Assembly (NCBI GenBank): GCA_017964005.1
Contig: JAGCSR010000019.1
Coordinates: 1-44,119, forward strand
From: Clostridiales bacterium
Lineage (GTDB): Bacteria > Bacillota > Clostridia > Saccharofermentanales > Saccharofermentanaceae
Direction of reading: 5' to 3'
DNA: 44,119 nucleotides
The position numbers and the translations under genes were made by a program. The notes beneath the pieces are model-generated. The model was given only the letters and a program-made list of their open reading frames with translations, did no database searches and was not told the DNA's origin. Below are positions 1-7,946 of this stretch, one piece after another (position 1 is the stretch's first letter; each line of letters starts with the position of its first letter).

Positions 1-450
1 ATCGAATATAAGATCGCAACAGCTGATGATATAGAGCTTTTGATGTCGAGCCGTCTGGAGATGCTGAGGGAAGTCAACGGGCTTGCTGCCGATCAGGAAT
101 TCTCCGAAGAGATTATGGAATATTCCCGGGATTATTTCCTGTCAGGGGATCAGACCACTGTGCTGGCGCTTGACGGCGGCAGGGTGATAGGGTGCGCCAC
201 GATCTGTTATATGGTCATCATGCCCACTTATTCTCATCCTACCGGAAGGCGCGCGCATCTTATGAATGTCTATACCGCAAAGGATCACAGGAGGCAGGGG
301 GTAGCCCGCCGCATGATGGAGATGATACTGGAAGATGCCCGCAATAACAGCGCAACGGAGATATCTTTGGATGCGACCGAATCCGGCCGCCCGCTGTATG
401 AGAGCATGGGATTTACCGGTTCCGACGAGTGTATGGTGATGGTTTTGTGA
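1..450 (+). CDS. GNAT-family N-acetyltransferase, 5' end missing
   Basis: The reading frame is open from base 1, so the N-terminus lies outside the window. A TTG and an ATG at 40-45 are internal and not the likely start, because the residues before them (KIATADDIELL) already look like the first GNAT strand and helix. The acetyl-CoA binding motif is visible as HRRQGVARRMM, followed by the typical C-terminal LYESMGF segment. The family transfers an acetyl group from acetyl-CoA to an amine; the substrate cannot be told from sequence. No partner gene is visible on the left. Confidence 0.85.
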   Translation: MEYKIATADDIELLMSSRLEMLREVNGLAADQEFSEEIMEYSRDYFLSGDQTTVLALDGGRVIGCATICYMVIMPTYSHPTGRRAHLMNVYTAKDHRRQGVARRMMEMILEDARNNSATEISLDATESGRPLYESMGFTGSDECMVMVL

Positions 451-617
451 TAATTTTTTCGCCGTATCTTACATAATGACTACAAAGTGTAGTTTATGCT
501 ACATCGTGACGCCACATTGAATATTGGTTTGTTCATCCGCCGATGTTAACCTTAAGGCACAACAGCAGGATAAAGACTTTCTGGTGTTGAACAAAAAAGA
601 ATACGGAGGATGTTACC

Positions 618-905
618 ATGACAAACGTTAATGAACTTAATCTCAACGGAGAGAAACTTGATCTTAAGGAACTCGAGCAGGTTGACGGCGGTTTTGCATT
701 CGGCGCACTCGCTTCATCTGATAAGATACTGATCTTCGGTAAGGATCTGGCAAGCCCCCTGGCGGTTGACTCCAAAGAGCTGGCTCTGGAGATCATCGAC
801 AAGATAAAGAATAACCAGATAACTGACGAGCAGCTGGCAAGCCTTGCAAGTCCAATCTTTATCGAGAGCGATAAGCTCGCAAGTGAGATTTTCCCGATCT
901 ACTGA
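618..905 (+). CDS. small peptide with double-glycine leader
   Basis: A 95-residue protein starts at an ATG preceded by a good ribosome site (CGGAGG, 604-609). Residues 14-25 read LDLKELEQVDGG, which matches the double-glycine leader consensus (LxxxELxxVxGG) of bacteriocin-type and Nif11-type precursors cut by C39-peptidase ABC transporters. Cleavage after G25 would release a 70-residue product. That product lacks cysteine and contains an imperfect internal duplication: residues 44-60 and 76-92 both follow LASPxxxxSxxLAxEIx. No transporter, peptidase or modifying enzyme is encoded within the window, so export would depend on genes elsewhere. Bacteriocin, signalling or adhesin-like functions are all possible. 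The leader call is from motif recognition only. Confidence 0.7.
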   Translation: MTNVNELNLNGEKLDLKELEQVDGGFAFGALASSDKILIFGKDLASPLAVDSKELALEIIDKIKNNQITDEQLASLASPIFIESDKLASEIFPIY

Positions 906-1015
906 GCAATGCTCATAATGAAGTCCGGTCACAGTAAAACTTTCGATTGAAGGGAAGCCCGCGGGGCTGTTACAAGGAAAGTCATTTCAAACCTGTACTC
1001 CATATAAAACTAAAA

Positions 1016-1050
1016 GGCGCGGTCCGCTGCAGATGCAGGAGGATCGCGCC
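1016..1050 (+). terminator. rho-independent terminator
   Basis: GGCGCGGTCC (1016-1025) pairs with GGATCGCGCC (1041-1050) with one G-U pair, and is followed by GTCTATTTTG. It sits 110 bp after the double-glycine peptide gene. A smaller hairpin, AGCCC-GCG-GGGCT (956-968), precedes it. Confidence 0.6.
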
Positions 1051-1081
1051 GTCTATTTTGCTGAGATGTTGATGATCCCTG

Positions 1082-1385
1082 TGGTATACCAAACATCCCG
1101 ATTACAGTGAATAGTATACGTGCGGTATACCATTCACTGTTGTTTATCTGATTTGGTATACGATTCGCATGCTTTTTGTATTCTATTTGAAGAGATATGG
1201 TAATTTGGTATACCACTTCAATCTCAAAAAGGGGTAATCCATGTGGAAATGTATGCCAAACCTGAATATTTCATTACTTTGGAATACCTGATTGTATATC
1301 ATATGGATTCTTTTCGAGATCTGGTATACAGCGAGTATACCAGATTGCTTCTTTACAAGATCCGGTATACAGCGGGTATACCAGA
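1082..1385. repeat. hairpin array with private motif GGTATACC
   Basis: This intergenic stretch between two convergent genes carries at least seven copies of the palindromic core GTATAC, mostly as TTTGGTATACC or its complement (cores at 1085, 1114, 1125, 1156, 1208, 1324, 1335, 1364, 1376), plus decayed copies near 1251, 1281 and 1293. They pair into hairpins: 1104-1119 with 1125-1140 (16 positions, one mismatch, loop GTGCG); 1319-1329 with 1335-1345 (11 bp, perfect, loop AGCGA); and 1361-1370 with 1375-1384 (one mismatch). No gene is seen here; short open frames in this interval are composition artefacts. Confidence 0.8.
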
Positions 1386-1440
1386 TTTATAACCCCGCTA
1401 TACACGATTACACGAAAAGATGATATCAGACTTAACTGGT

Positions 1441-2604
1441 TTACCTTCCCGAGACGAGCTTATCCCTGAGGAACAATCCCGCTTCTGTCATGTCATCTTC
1501 GGGCCAGTGCCCGATCAGCACCTTACCTTCTGTTGGTTCATAAGAACTGTATACCAAAGCATCAGTTCCGTCAGGGGACGTGCTGCCTACAGAACATCCG
1601 ATCCAGCTGATCTTGTTCTGTTCCAGGAAGGCCAGCCATTCGGAAGCTGCCGCCTCACCGCTTAATGTATTCCAGTCTGAAGCGACAAGGCAGAGCCCCG
1701 CCTCCATAACTGCCGTGCACTTGTCGCGCAGGTCGTCTTCCGCGCCGTGTACGTAGTTATGTACTGCATAGCAGATGTTGTCGCCTTTAAGAGGCTTTTC
1801 CGTAATCTGATCTATTCCGGATGAAGAATCCGGAGTGCCGCAGATGATGATGTTGTCAGGATCGTTCTCGCGGATCGCAGATGTTACTTCGTTGGCGTAT
1901 TTTTTGATCCTTGACCAGTTAACGTCTTTGGTATCGTCGTCGAAGTGCTTGCCGGAAGGCTCGCTGCAGATCTCATAGATGATGTTCTCTTTGTCTCCGT
2001 ATATCGCCGATATCCTCGAGAAGAAGTCGACTGCATTATCTTTATTCTTCATGGGGTCTCCGTGGATGTCCCAGTCGATGACGACATAAAGCCCTTCTTC
2101 GATGATAGTATCAGTGTATTTGCAGACCGTGTTGAAATATGTATCAGGGTCCTTATTGTAATCCTGTCCGTCTTCGCTGTCTGAGGTTACGACGATTCTA
2201 ATGATATCGCATCCCCAGTCGTATCCGAATGTGGCTACTACTTGATCGTTGAATATGTCTACGCATTTGTTCAGGCCTGCGGTGCTTACGCCGCGGAGCT
2301 GTATCTGTTCTCCGTCTTTATTCAGGATCTTGGCACCGTCAACCTTGAGCTGTCCGTTGACATCAACGGGACGCTCGAATCTTATGGGTGTACTTATGTG
2401 CCCGTGAGAAGTCTCCTCCGCCGATTCGGTGGTCTCTTCCGTCTCGTCTGTCGGTTCAGTCTCTTCGGTCTCGGTGATCTCGGTGCTCTCCGTGGTGGAG
2501 GGAAGGGTCTCGGGACCCAGATCTGACGAGCATCCGGAAAGCGAGGATGTAATGAATGCAAAAGCCGCAGCTGCAGCCAATGTCTGTCTTATATGACGGT
2601 TCAT
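1441..2604 (-). CDS. GH5-like lipoprotein with altered active site
   Basis: A 387-residue protein with a lipoprotein signal peptide: the lipobox LSGC ends at C25, so the mature protein should be lipid-anchored outside the cell. Residues 30-70 form a T/E/S-rich linker. Residues 80-385 follow glycoside hydrolase family 5 (subfamily 2-like, cellulase or endoglucanase) order: LRGVSTAGL, IIRIVV (R136 kept), YVVIDWDIHGDP, IIYEICSEPSG, CYAVHNY, LVASDWNTLSG, ISWIG. Compared with active family members, the usual H of DWHI is D179, the N of NEP is S214, and the nucleophile E of TEWG is D310; the acid/base E215 is kept. This suggests a weak or non-catalytic glycan-binding protein. The start has AAAGGAG 8 bases upstream. 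Alignment was by eye from remembered family motifs. Confidence 0.8.
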   Translation of the reverse strand: MNRHIRQTLAAAAAFAFITSSLSGCSSDLGPETLPSTTESTEITETEETEPTDETEETTESAEETSHGHISTPIRFERPVDVNGQLKVDGAKILNKDGEQIQLRGVSTAGLNKCVDIFNDQVVATFGYDWGCDIIRIVVTSDSEDGQDYNKDPDTYFNTVCKYTDTIIEEGLYVVIDWDIHGDPMKNKDNAVDFFSRISAIYGDKENIIYEICSEPSGKHFDDDTKDVNWSRIKKYANEVTSAIRENDPDNIIICGTPDSSSGIDQITEKPLKGDNICYAVHNYVHGAEDDLRDKCTAVMEAGLCLVASDWNTLSGEAAASEWLAFLEQNKISWIGCSVGSTSPDGTDALVYSSYEPTEGKVLIGHWPEDDMTEAGLFLRDKLVSGR

Positions 2605-2666
2605 AGTGTATCTCCTTTATTCACTGTCAACTAATGATAACACAAAAGATAAGATGGCAAATGAAA

Positions 2667-2687
2667 ACCCGGCTGCTCAGGCCGGGT
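2667..2687 (-). terminator. terminator of the 86-residue gene
   Basis: ACCCGGC (2667-2673) and GCCGGGT (2681-2687) form a 7-bp stem with a 7-base loop. On the minus strand it is followed by a TTTTCATTT tract, and it lies just downstream of the minus-strand gene ending at 2733. Confidence 0.65.
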
Positions 2688-2732
2688 AATCGTTTTGTAG
2701 AGGATAAACACTAATGAAAACCTAAGTTGTTG

Positions 2733-2993
2733 TTATGCAGTCCTTCTCTTGACGTAAGCCAAGCCGGTATCCTGTGAGATGAAGAGTCCTTCTGTCATTG
2801 CGTATATGTCGTAGAATGTGGAGGCTTTCTTGTATGCAATTGCCAATGTCTCTGCTACTGCGGGGTAAGATCCTCTGGCAGGATCCGTAAGTGAGTAAAG
2901 ATCAGTCTCAAGTGAAGATATCACGATCCTGGGCTCATTCCAACCGCCTGCTGCCTTCCCCATCTCTTTCATTCCGATAATCTTCTTGTCCAT
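2733..2993 (-). CDS. small protein of unknown function
   Basis: An 86-residue protein. The start is well supported by AAAGGAGGG 7 bases before the ATG, and a terminator follows the stop, so it appears to be a stand-alone gene. I do not recognise a family. The first 17 residues (MDKKIIGMKEMGKAAGG) end in Gly-Gly and could be read as a weak leader-like segment, but the LxxxELxxV core is absent. The rest (YPAVAETLAIAYKKASTFYD) looks helical and has no membrane segment or cysteine. It shares a divergent intergenic region with the copper ATPase gene. Confidence 0.6.
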   Translation of the reverse strand: MDKKIIGMKEMGKAAGGWNEPRIVISSLETDLYSLTDPARGSYPAVAETLAIAYKKASTFYDIYAMTEGLFISQDTGLAYVKRRTA

Positions 2994-3203
2994 GGCATTG
3001 CCCTCCTTTGCTTTTTCTCAAACTCCCTTTGTTGGCTATAATCTACCATGTGTCAAGCCTTGCATTCAATTCTCAAAAAAGCCCCCGGATGTAGTAAAAA
3101 CAACACTTTGCGGGCCCCTGTAGCCAAAGCGACATCCGGATCGAAAACTGTAGCCGATACTGCCACGGAAGACATCCTTTATGCGATGGAGTATAATACC
3201 CTT

Positions 3204-5726
3204 ATGAGTAAGAAGAGATTTGATATTACCGGCATGAGCTGCGCTGCGTGCGCTGCGAGAGTCGAAAAGAGCGTCTCCGGGGTGGAAGGCGTCGATTCCT
3301 GCTCGGTAAATCTTCTGAAGAACAATATGGTGGTCGAGTACGACCCCGGATTAACTTCCGACAAGGAGATAATAGTTGCGGTAGTCGGTGCGGGATATGG
3401 CGCGTCTGTCAGCACCGGCGTCAAAGAGAACAATGCTGCCGCCGAAGAGACTGCCAAGATAAAGAAGAGACTTATACTCTCACTGATATTCGATATCCTG
3501 CTGATGGGAGTCGCCATGGGCTCCATGGCTTTGTCTGAGGAGATATACTGCAGATACTCCGTTCCGATCATCGGGGCGGAACTGGCGCTGGTCATCCCGA
3601 TAATCGTTATCAACTTCAAGTATTTTGCAAGCGGATCCCGTGCACTCCTCTCGGGAGCTCCGAATATGGATACGCTCGTTGCCACGGGAGCCTGTGCATC
3701 GGTGCTGTACAGTGTCTATGCTTTCGTCAGGGTCATTATGGGGACGGCATCAGGGGATATGGGAATGATAATGGAATATTCCCATAATGTATATTTTGAA
3801 GGCGCCGGCACTATACTGACACTCATCACTCTCGGCAAGTTCCTTGAGAGCCGGGCGAAGTCCAAGACTTCCGATGCGATCAATAAACTGATGGACTTAA
3901 GGCCCAAGACCGCGGCCAGGGTGGAGTCTGACGGATCTTTGAAGATAATATCTGCCGATGATGTGGTCAAAGGGGATATCCTGCAGGTAAGAAGCGGCGA
4001 GACTGTTCCCGTGGACGGCATAGTCATTGAGGGAAGATGCGCTGTCGATGAATCGGCGCTGACCGGGGAGAGCATCCCTTCGGCAAAGCAGGAAGGAGAT
4101 ACTGTTACGGGGGCGACAACCGTTACGAGCGGATATATCAAGATGGAGGCTACCGAGGTTGGTGAAGGCACGGTCTTTGCCAGGATAATAAAACTGGTGG
4201 ATGAAGCCACAAGTTCCAAGGCTCCGGTTGCCAAGATCGCCGATAAGGTCGCCGGGATATTTGTTCCCGTTGTTATGGGGATCGCGCTCGTTACTTTGAT
4301 CGTCTGGCTTATCCTTGGGGCGGGATTCGAGTTCGCTCTGACCTGTGCCGTGTCGGTCCTGGTGGTATCGTGCCCCTGCGCCCTGGGGCTTGCGACTCCT
4401 ACGGCCATCATGTGCGGCACGGGAAGAGGCGCGGAACTGGGGATATTGTTCAAGTCCGCAGAGGCCCTGGAGATACTTCATTCAGTTGATACGGTGGTCT
4501 GGGATAAGACAGGAACCATAACCTACGGCAAGCCGAAGGTTACGGCGGTCCACACGGTTAATGCAGAAGAGACGGAAGTTATCAAGACGGCATATTCTCT
4601 GGAAGTCCTGTCCGAGCATCCACTGGCGCAGGCAGTGACAGACAAAGCTGACAGTATGGGGATCAGACTCTGCGAAGTTAAAGACTTCGCACAGACCCCG
4701 GGAGTCGGGATAGAAGGAAAAATAGACGGCGCAAGATGTTACGCGGCAAATTCCAGGATCGCTTCGGAGGTTCCCGGATTGACGGATGAGATCAGCAGTT
4801 GGGACGACAAGGTTTCCGGCACGGGCGCCACTGCGGTATTTGTCATCAGGGATAACAAGCTCTTGGGAGTTATCGGGATAGAAGATGAGGTGAGACCGTC
4901 TGCCGCCCCTGCGGTATCAAGACTTGCAGCTTCCGGTGTAACAGGCATCCTTCTTACCGGAGATAACAGAAATGCCGCCAAGGCTGTAGCGGCAAAGGCC
5001 GGGATAGATGAAGTCATTGCCGAAGTGTTCCCGCAGGATAAGGAGAAGATTATATCTGAGCTTAAGGCCAAGGGACACAAGGTGGTAATGACCGGTGACG
5101 GTATCAACGACGCTCCGGCACTGGCTACCGCAGATATAGGGATCGCCATAGGTTCCGGTACGGATATAGCTATGGAGACTTCCGATGTTGTTCTGATGAG
5201 AGGAGACCTCAAAGACATCCCGACGGCGATAAAACTGAGCCGCGCGGTTATGCGCAACATCAAGCAGAACCTGTTCTGGGCATTCTTCTATAATGTTATC
5301 TGCATACCGGTAGCGGCAGGGTGCTTCTACTATGTTGCGGGACTTAAGCTCAACCCGATGCTGGCGGCTCTGGCCATGAGCTTCAGTTCTGTATTCGTTG
5401 TAACGAATGCCCTGAGGCTCAAAAGATTCGCGGACAAAGACAGGATCGGTGATGTGAAGGGTCCTGAAGATCAGATAAAAGAAGATATGACGATAAAGGA
5501 GAACGATACCATGCGCAAAGAATTATCGATAGAAGGCATGATGTGCCAAAACTGCGTAAAGCACGCGACAAAGGCATTGGAGTCGATCGAAGGTGTAAGC
5601 GAAGTCGAAGTGGATCTTGAGTCCGGCACTGCCAAAGTTACGGTTACCGATGCGGTTACAGATGACATGATGATCTCCGCAATAACCGAAGAAGGTTACA
5701 AGGTAACGGGGATCAGGATTATCTGA
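3204..5726 (+). CDS. copA: Cu+-exporting P-type ATPase with C-terminal CopZ-like domain
   Basis: A P1B-1 ATPase that exports Cu+ using ATP. With the start at 3204 (MSKKRFD) it has 840 residues: an N-terminal heavy-metal domain with GMSCAAC, membrane segments, the actuator loop (DESALTGES), the CPC metal site (VVSCPCALG, about residue 390), the phosphorylation site DKTGT (about 434), SEHPLAQ, the hinge TGDGINDAP, and the Cu+-specific MSFSSVFVVTNALRL helix. Residues 770-840 are a second heavy-metal domain (GMMCQNC) of the size of the chaperone CopZ, an unusual position. The frame is open back to an ATG at 3048, but that ATG lies only 6 bp after a TATAAT (3037-3042); 3186 is another possible start. 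The gene converges on the permease gene with 9 bp between stops. Confidence 0.92.
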   Translation: MSKKRFDITGMSCAACAARVEKSVSGVEGVDSCSVNLLKNNMVVEYDPGLTSDKEIIVAVVGAGYGASVSTGVKENNAAAEETAKIKKRLILSLIFDILLMGVAMGSMALSEEIYCRYSVPIIGAELALVIPIIVINFKYFASGSRALLSGAPNMDTLVATGACASVLYSVYAFVRVIMGTASGDMGMIMEYSHNVYFEGAGTILTLITLGKFLESRAKSKTSDAINKLMDLRPKTAARVESDGSLKIISADDVVKGDILQVRSGETVPVDGIVIEGRCAVDESALTGESIPSAKQEGDTVTGATTVTSGYIKMEATEVGEGTVFARIIKLVDEATSSKAPVAKIADKVAGIFVPVVMGIALVTLIVWLILGAGFEFALTCAVSVLVVSCPCALGLATPTAIMCGTGRGAELGILFKSAEALEILHSVDTVVWDKTGTITYGKPKVTAVHTVNAEETEVIKTAYSLEVLSEHPLAQAVTDKADSMGIRLCEVKDFAQTPGVGIEGKIDGARCYAANSRIASEVPGLTDEISSWDDKVSGTGATAVFVIRDNKLLGVIGIEDEVRPSAAPAVSRLAASGVTGILLTGDNRNAAKAVAAKAGIDEVIAEVFPQDKEKIISELKAKGHKVVMTGDGINDAPALATADIGIAIGSGTDIAMETSDVVLMRGDLKDIPTAIKLSRAVMRNIKQNLFWAFFYNVICIPVAAGCFYYVAGLKLNPMLAALAMSFSSVFVVTNALRLKRFADKDRIGDVKGPEDQIKEDMTIKENDTMRKELSIEGMMCQNCVKHATKALESIEGVSEVEVDLESGTAKVTVTDAVTDDMMISAITEEGYKVTGIRII
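5495..5513 (+). promoter_or_regulatory. internal ribosome site and start for a CopZ-like product
   Basis: Inside copA, AAAGGAG (5495-5501) stands 9 bases before an in-frame ATG (5511). Starting there would give a separate 71-residue protein that begins MRKELSIEGMMCQNC and matches a stand-alone copper chaperone in length. The spacing and strength equal those of true gene starts in this window, so one gene may yield both the pump and a free chaperone. Confidence 0.45.
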
Positions 5727-5735
5727 CGTATAAAC

Positions 5736-6917
5736 TTACTCTGAAGGAATATCAGCCCCGGCATCGGAGGTTGCTTCTTCTGCCGCAAGTTTCTTGGTGG
5801 AATCTTTTCGGGAGCGGAGCCAGGGAATGATGATGTTGTTATAGATGTAAGAAAGCAATGCGGCTGTAGGGATAGCCAGAAGGAGTCCCGTGAAGCCCCA
5901 GAGTTTCCCGCCCACAACGAGGAAAGTCAATACCAGGAATGAAGGGACATTGAGAGCTTCGCCGTAGAGCTTGGGTTTGACGATGTAGCCGTCTATGAGC
6001 TGCAGGATGATGGTGAAGATGATGAACGGGATCACGCGTCCCGGTTCTGCCAGCAGGAGCAGTACCGCGCCGAAAGCACCGCCGAAGATAGGACCGAACG
6101 TAGGTGCCAGATTCGTTACGCCGACAACTACCGAGATGAGGACCACATAAGGTGTTCCGGTGATCAGCATGAAGCAGGCATTCAGGAAACCTACGGTCAG
6201 AGCTTCCAGCAGAGTGAATACGATATATCTGGAGAAGATGGAGTTGAACTGCTTCCAGATGCCGTTGAGATGTGATTCGTATCTGTCGGGTGTTACGAGT
6301 TTGGCGAAGGTCGCAAGGATGGAGACCAGCTTCTTCTTGCCGATAAGGAAGTAGAAGGCGAAGATTATGCCGATCAGGGCATTCAATATCCTGCGTCCCA
6401 CCATGGTCGACATGGATACGATGTTGGAGAAGTTGTTGTTGAGGTACTCGGTGAGCTTGCCGTTGACATCGATCTGTGTGTCAATGATCGACAGGGTGGA
6501 GGCCTTGAGGCCGTCATCGATCTGCAGGGAAGCCACCAGGTTCATGAGCTGGTGCTTATAGAGATTCAGACGTCCCACGAATTCACGGACGTTGTCGATG
6601 AAGTAAGGGATGAATGCCGAGAACAGCCCGATGCAGATGCCCAATACCAGAAGAAGGGCCAGGACGGATGACAGGATCCATCTCCTGTTGGCCTTCCACT
6701 TGCGCGGGAAATGCCTGTCGAAAAACATCGCCAGGGGGTTTACGATATATGCGATGACCGCGCCGATAAGGACGGTGGAGAACAGGCCCATGAAGTAGGA
6801 TACGGCGGTGTTGAAATCGCTCATGTGCGTCAGGAAATAGTAGAAGGCCAGGGCGATACAAAGGCTCAGTGTCAGCCCGCCCCACCTGATCTTATCGTTC
6901 TTGCGCATTTTCTCCAT
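5736..6917 (-). CDS. AI-2E/PerM-family permease
   Basis: A 393-residue integral membrane protein of the AI-2E transporter (UPF0118, PerM/YdiK/YtvI) family. Visible features are an N-terminal pair of helices, the segment AVIAYIVNPLAMFFD, a long extracytoplasmic amphipathic region (about residues 110-210), and the conserved end GVTNLAPTFGPIFGGAFGA followed by IIFTIILQLIDGYIVKPKLYG. Members export small molecules or ions; the substrate cannot be inferred. The start has CGGAGA 9 bases upstream. It is the last gene of a minus-strand group that starts near 8936, with 20 bp to the upstream lipoprotein gene. Confidence 0.85.
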   Translation of the reverse strand: MEKMRKNDKIRWGGLTLSLCIALAFYYFLTHMSDFNTAVSYFMGLFSTVLIGAVIAYIVNPLAMFFDRHFPRKWKANRRWILSSVLALLLVLGICIGLFSAFIPYFIDNVREFVGRLNLYKHQLMNLVASLQIDDGLKASTLSIIDTQIDVNGKLTEYLNNNFSNIVSMSTMVGRRILNALIGIIFAFYFLIGKKKLVSILATFAKLVTPDRYESHLNGIWKQFNSIFSRYIVFTLLEALTVGFLNACFMLITGTPYVVLISVVVGVTNLAPTFGPIFGGAFGAVLLLLAEPGRVIPFIIFTIILQLIDGYIVKPKLYGEALNVPSFLVLTFLVVGGKLWGFTGLLLAIPTAALLSYIYNNIIIPWLRSRKDSTKKLAAEEATSDAGADIPSE

Positions 6918-6937
6918 AGCTTTGTCTCCGGATGTTT

Positions 6938-7450
6938 TTATTGTTTGTCTAAGCCGGTCTGATCATTTGTCCCGGATGTATTATCGGTCGGGAGAGTGCT
7001 CATGTAATCCTTAAAATCCTGAAAATCCCGAAAATCCGAATCGAAATCGATATCGAAGAAAGGGCTGAAGGGGTTGAACCCGAAAGCGTCTTCCAACGCG
7101 TCTTCGAAGTCGTCCGGATCACCGAGGTCACCGAAGTCGTCCGGCAATGTCAGTTCGGTATCGTCATCGTTATCGGGAATGCGGTTGCTGTCGTCAGCCC
7201 TTCTGTCGTCTTCGTCATCATCTTTATCGTCGCGATCGTCACGGTCGTCTGTATCGAACAGATCATCATAGTCATCAAGGTTTCCAAAGTTGAAGTCAAA
7301 GTCGCGGTCAAATTCAAACGTTGAAGTTGCTTCCTGCACCGCATCGGAAGTCCTCTTGACTATTGCCATTACCGTAAAGCAACCGGTGGTGGAGAATGCT
7401 ATCCCCAGCGCCAGGATGACTGTTAATACGACCTTGATGTTCTTCTTCAT
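6938..7450 (-). CDS. Asp-rich lipoprotein
   Basis: A 170-residue protein with an N-terminal signal peptide and lipobox (STTGC, C24), then an extremely acidic region from about residue 45 to 150, including a run of DD/RDD/DDE repeats (about 65-85) and DFDSDFRDFQDF-type repeats. Such composition suggests a flexible, cation-binding surface lipoprotein; calcium binding is conjecture. I know no family for it. It has an AGAGGAA ribosome site and sits in the middle of the minus-strand group, 15 bp after the zinc-ribbon gene. Confidence 0.75.
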   Translation of the reverse strand: MKKNIKVVLTVILALGIAFSTTGCFTVMAIVKRTSDAVQEATSTFEFDRDFDFNFGNLDDYDDLFDTDDRDDRDDKDDDEDDRRADDSNRIPDNDDDTELTLPDDFGDLGDPDDFEDALEDAFGFNPFSPFFDIDFDSDFRDFQDFKDYMSTLPTDNTSGTNDQTGLDKQ

Positions 7451-7465
7451 GATCTCATTCCTCTT

Positions 7466-7867
7466 TTATCCGAGATGTTTAAGTATTGCGAACAATGCTA
7501 TGAGCGCGATGATCAGGACTACTCCGACGAATACGCAGATCACTATGGTCTTTACCATGTTGAATCCGCGGTTTACGGTATCGAATCCCTGCTTTACGCG
7601 GCGGGCGCCCTCCATAAACTCGTCGGCTTCCGTCTCGATCTTCTTGACTTCCGCGTCGTGCTTGAGCCTTGCCTCCTCGCGCTTTGTCTGTTCCTCTTCG
7701 GCCTTGTGCATGCGCTTCGTCTTCTCACGCTCTTCAAGGATGTTGGAAACCTCTTCGGTGTCGAAGGTCAGCGTCTGTCCGCAGAATTCGCATACCGCAG
7801 ACATATTGAAGGTGTCAACGGTAAGGTTCGCGCCGCAGTTGCCGCATTTGTAAGATCTTAATCCCAT
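7466..7867 (-). CDS. zinc-ribbon, coiled-coil, membrane-anchored protein
   Basis: A 133-residue protein. The ATG at 7867 is chosen over an upstream in-frame ATG because AAGGGAG stands just before it and the product then begins MGLRSYKCGNCG. Residues 7-33 form a zinc ribbon (CGNCG and CEFCG). A charged coiled coil (about 40-90) and one C-terminal membrane helix (IVICVFVGVVLIIALIALF) follow. Zinc-ribbon tail-anchored proteins like this are common in Clostridia with unknown roles. It shares the minus-strand group with the lipoprotein and the permease. Confidence 0.75.
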   Translation of the reverse strand: MGLRSYKCGNCGANLTVDTFNMSAVCEFCGQTLTFDTEEVSNILEEREKTKRMHKAEEEQTKREEARLKHDAEVKKIETEADEFMEGARRVKQGFDTVNRGFNMVKTIVICVFVGVVLIIALIALFAILKHLG

Positions 7868-7946
7868 ACTATTCTCCCTTAGCAGTAAATGCACCCGTAT
7901 TGTAGCCGAATTTGGGCTGAATGTCTATTATAGGGGGCTCCGGCCG

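Noticed and set aside
479..503. Small dyad ACTACAAAGTGTAGT followed by GCTACATC
   Set aside because: Only three five-base units; too short to separate from chance, though it resembles the larger arrays.
1010..1216. 68-residue minus-strand frame in the first array
   Set aside because: It runs through the terminator and the GTATAC repeats, has no ribosome site and no protein-like composition.
3179..5263. Minus-strand open frames inside copA
   Set aside because: They are shadows of the high-GC third positions of copA; no ribosome sites and no recognisable domains.
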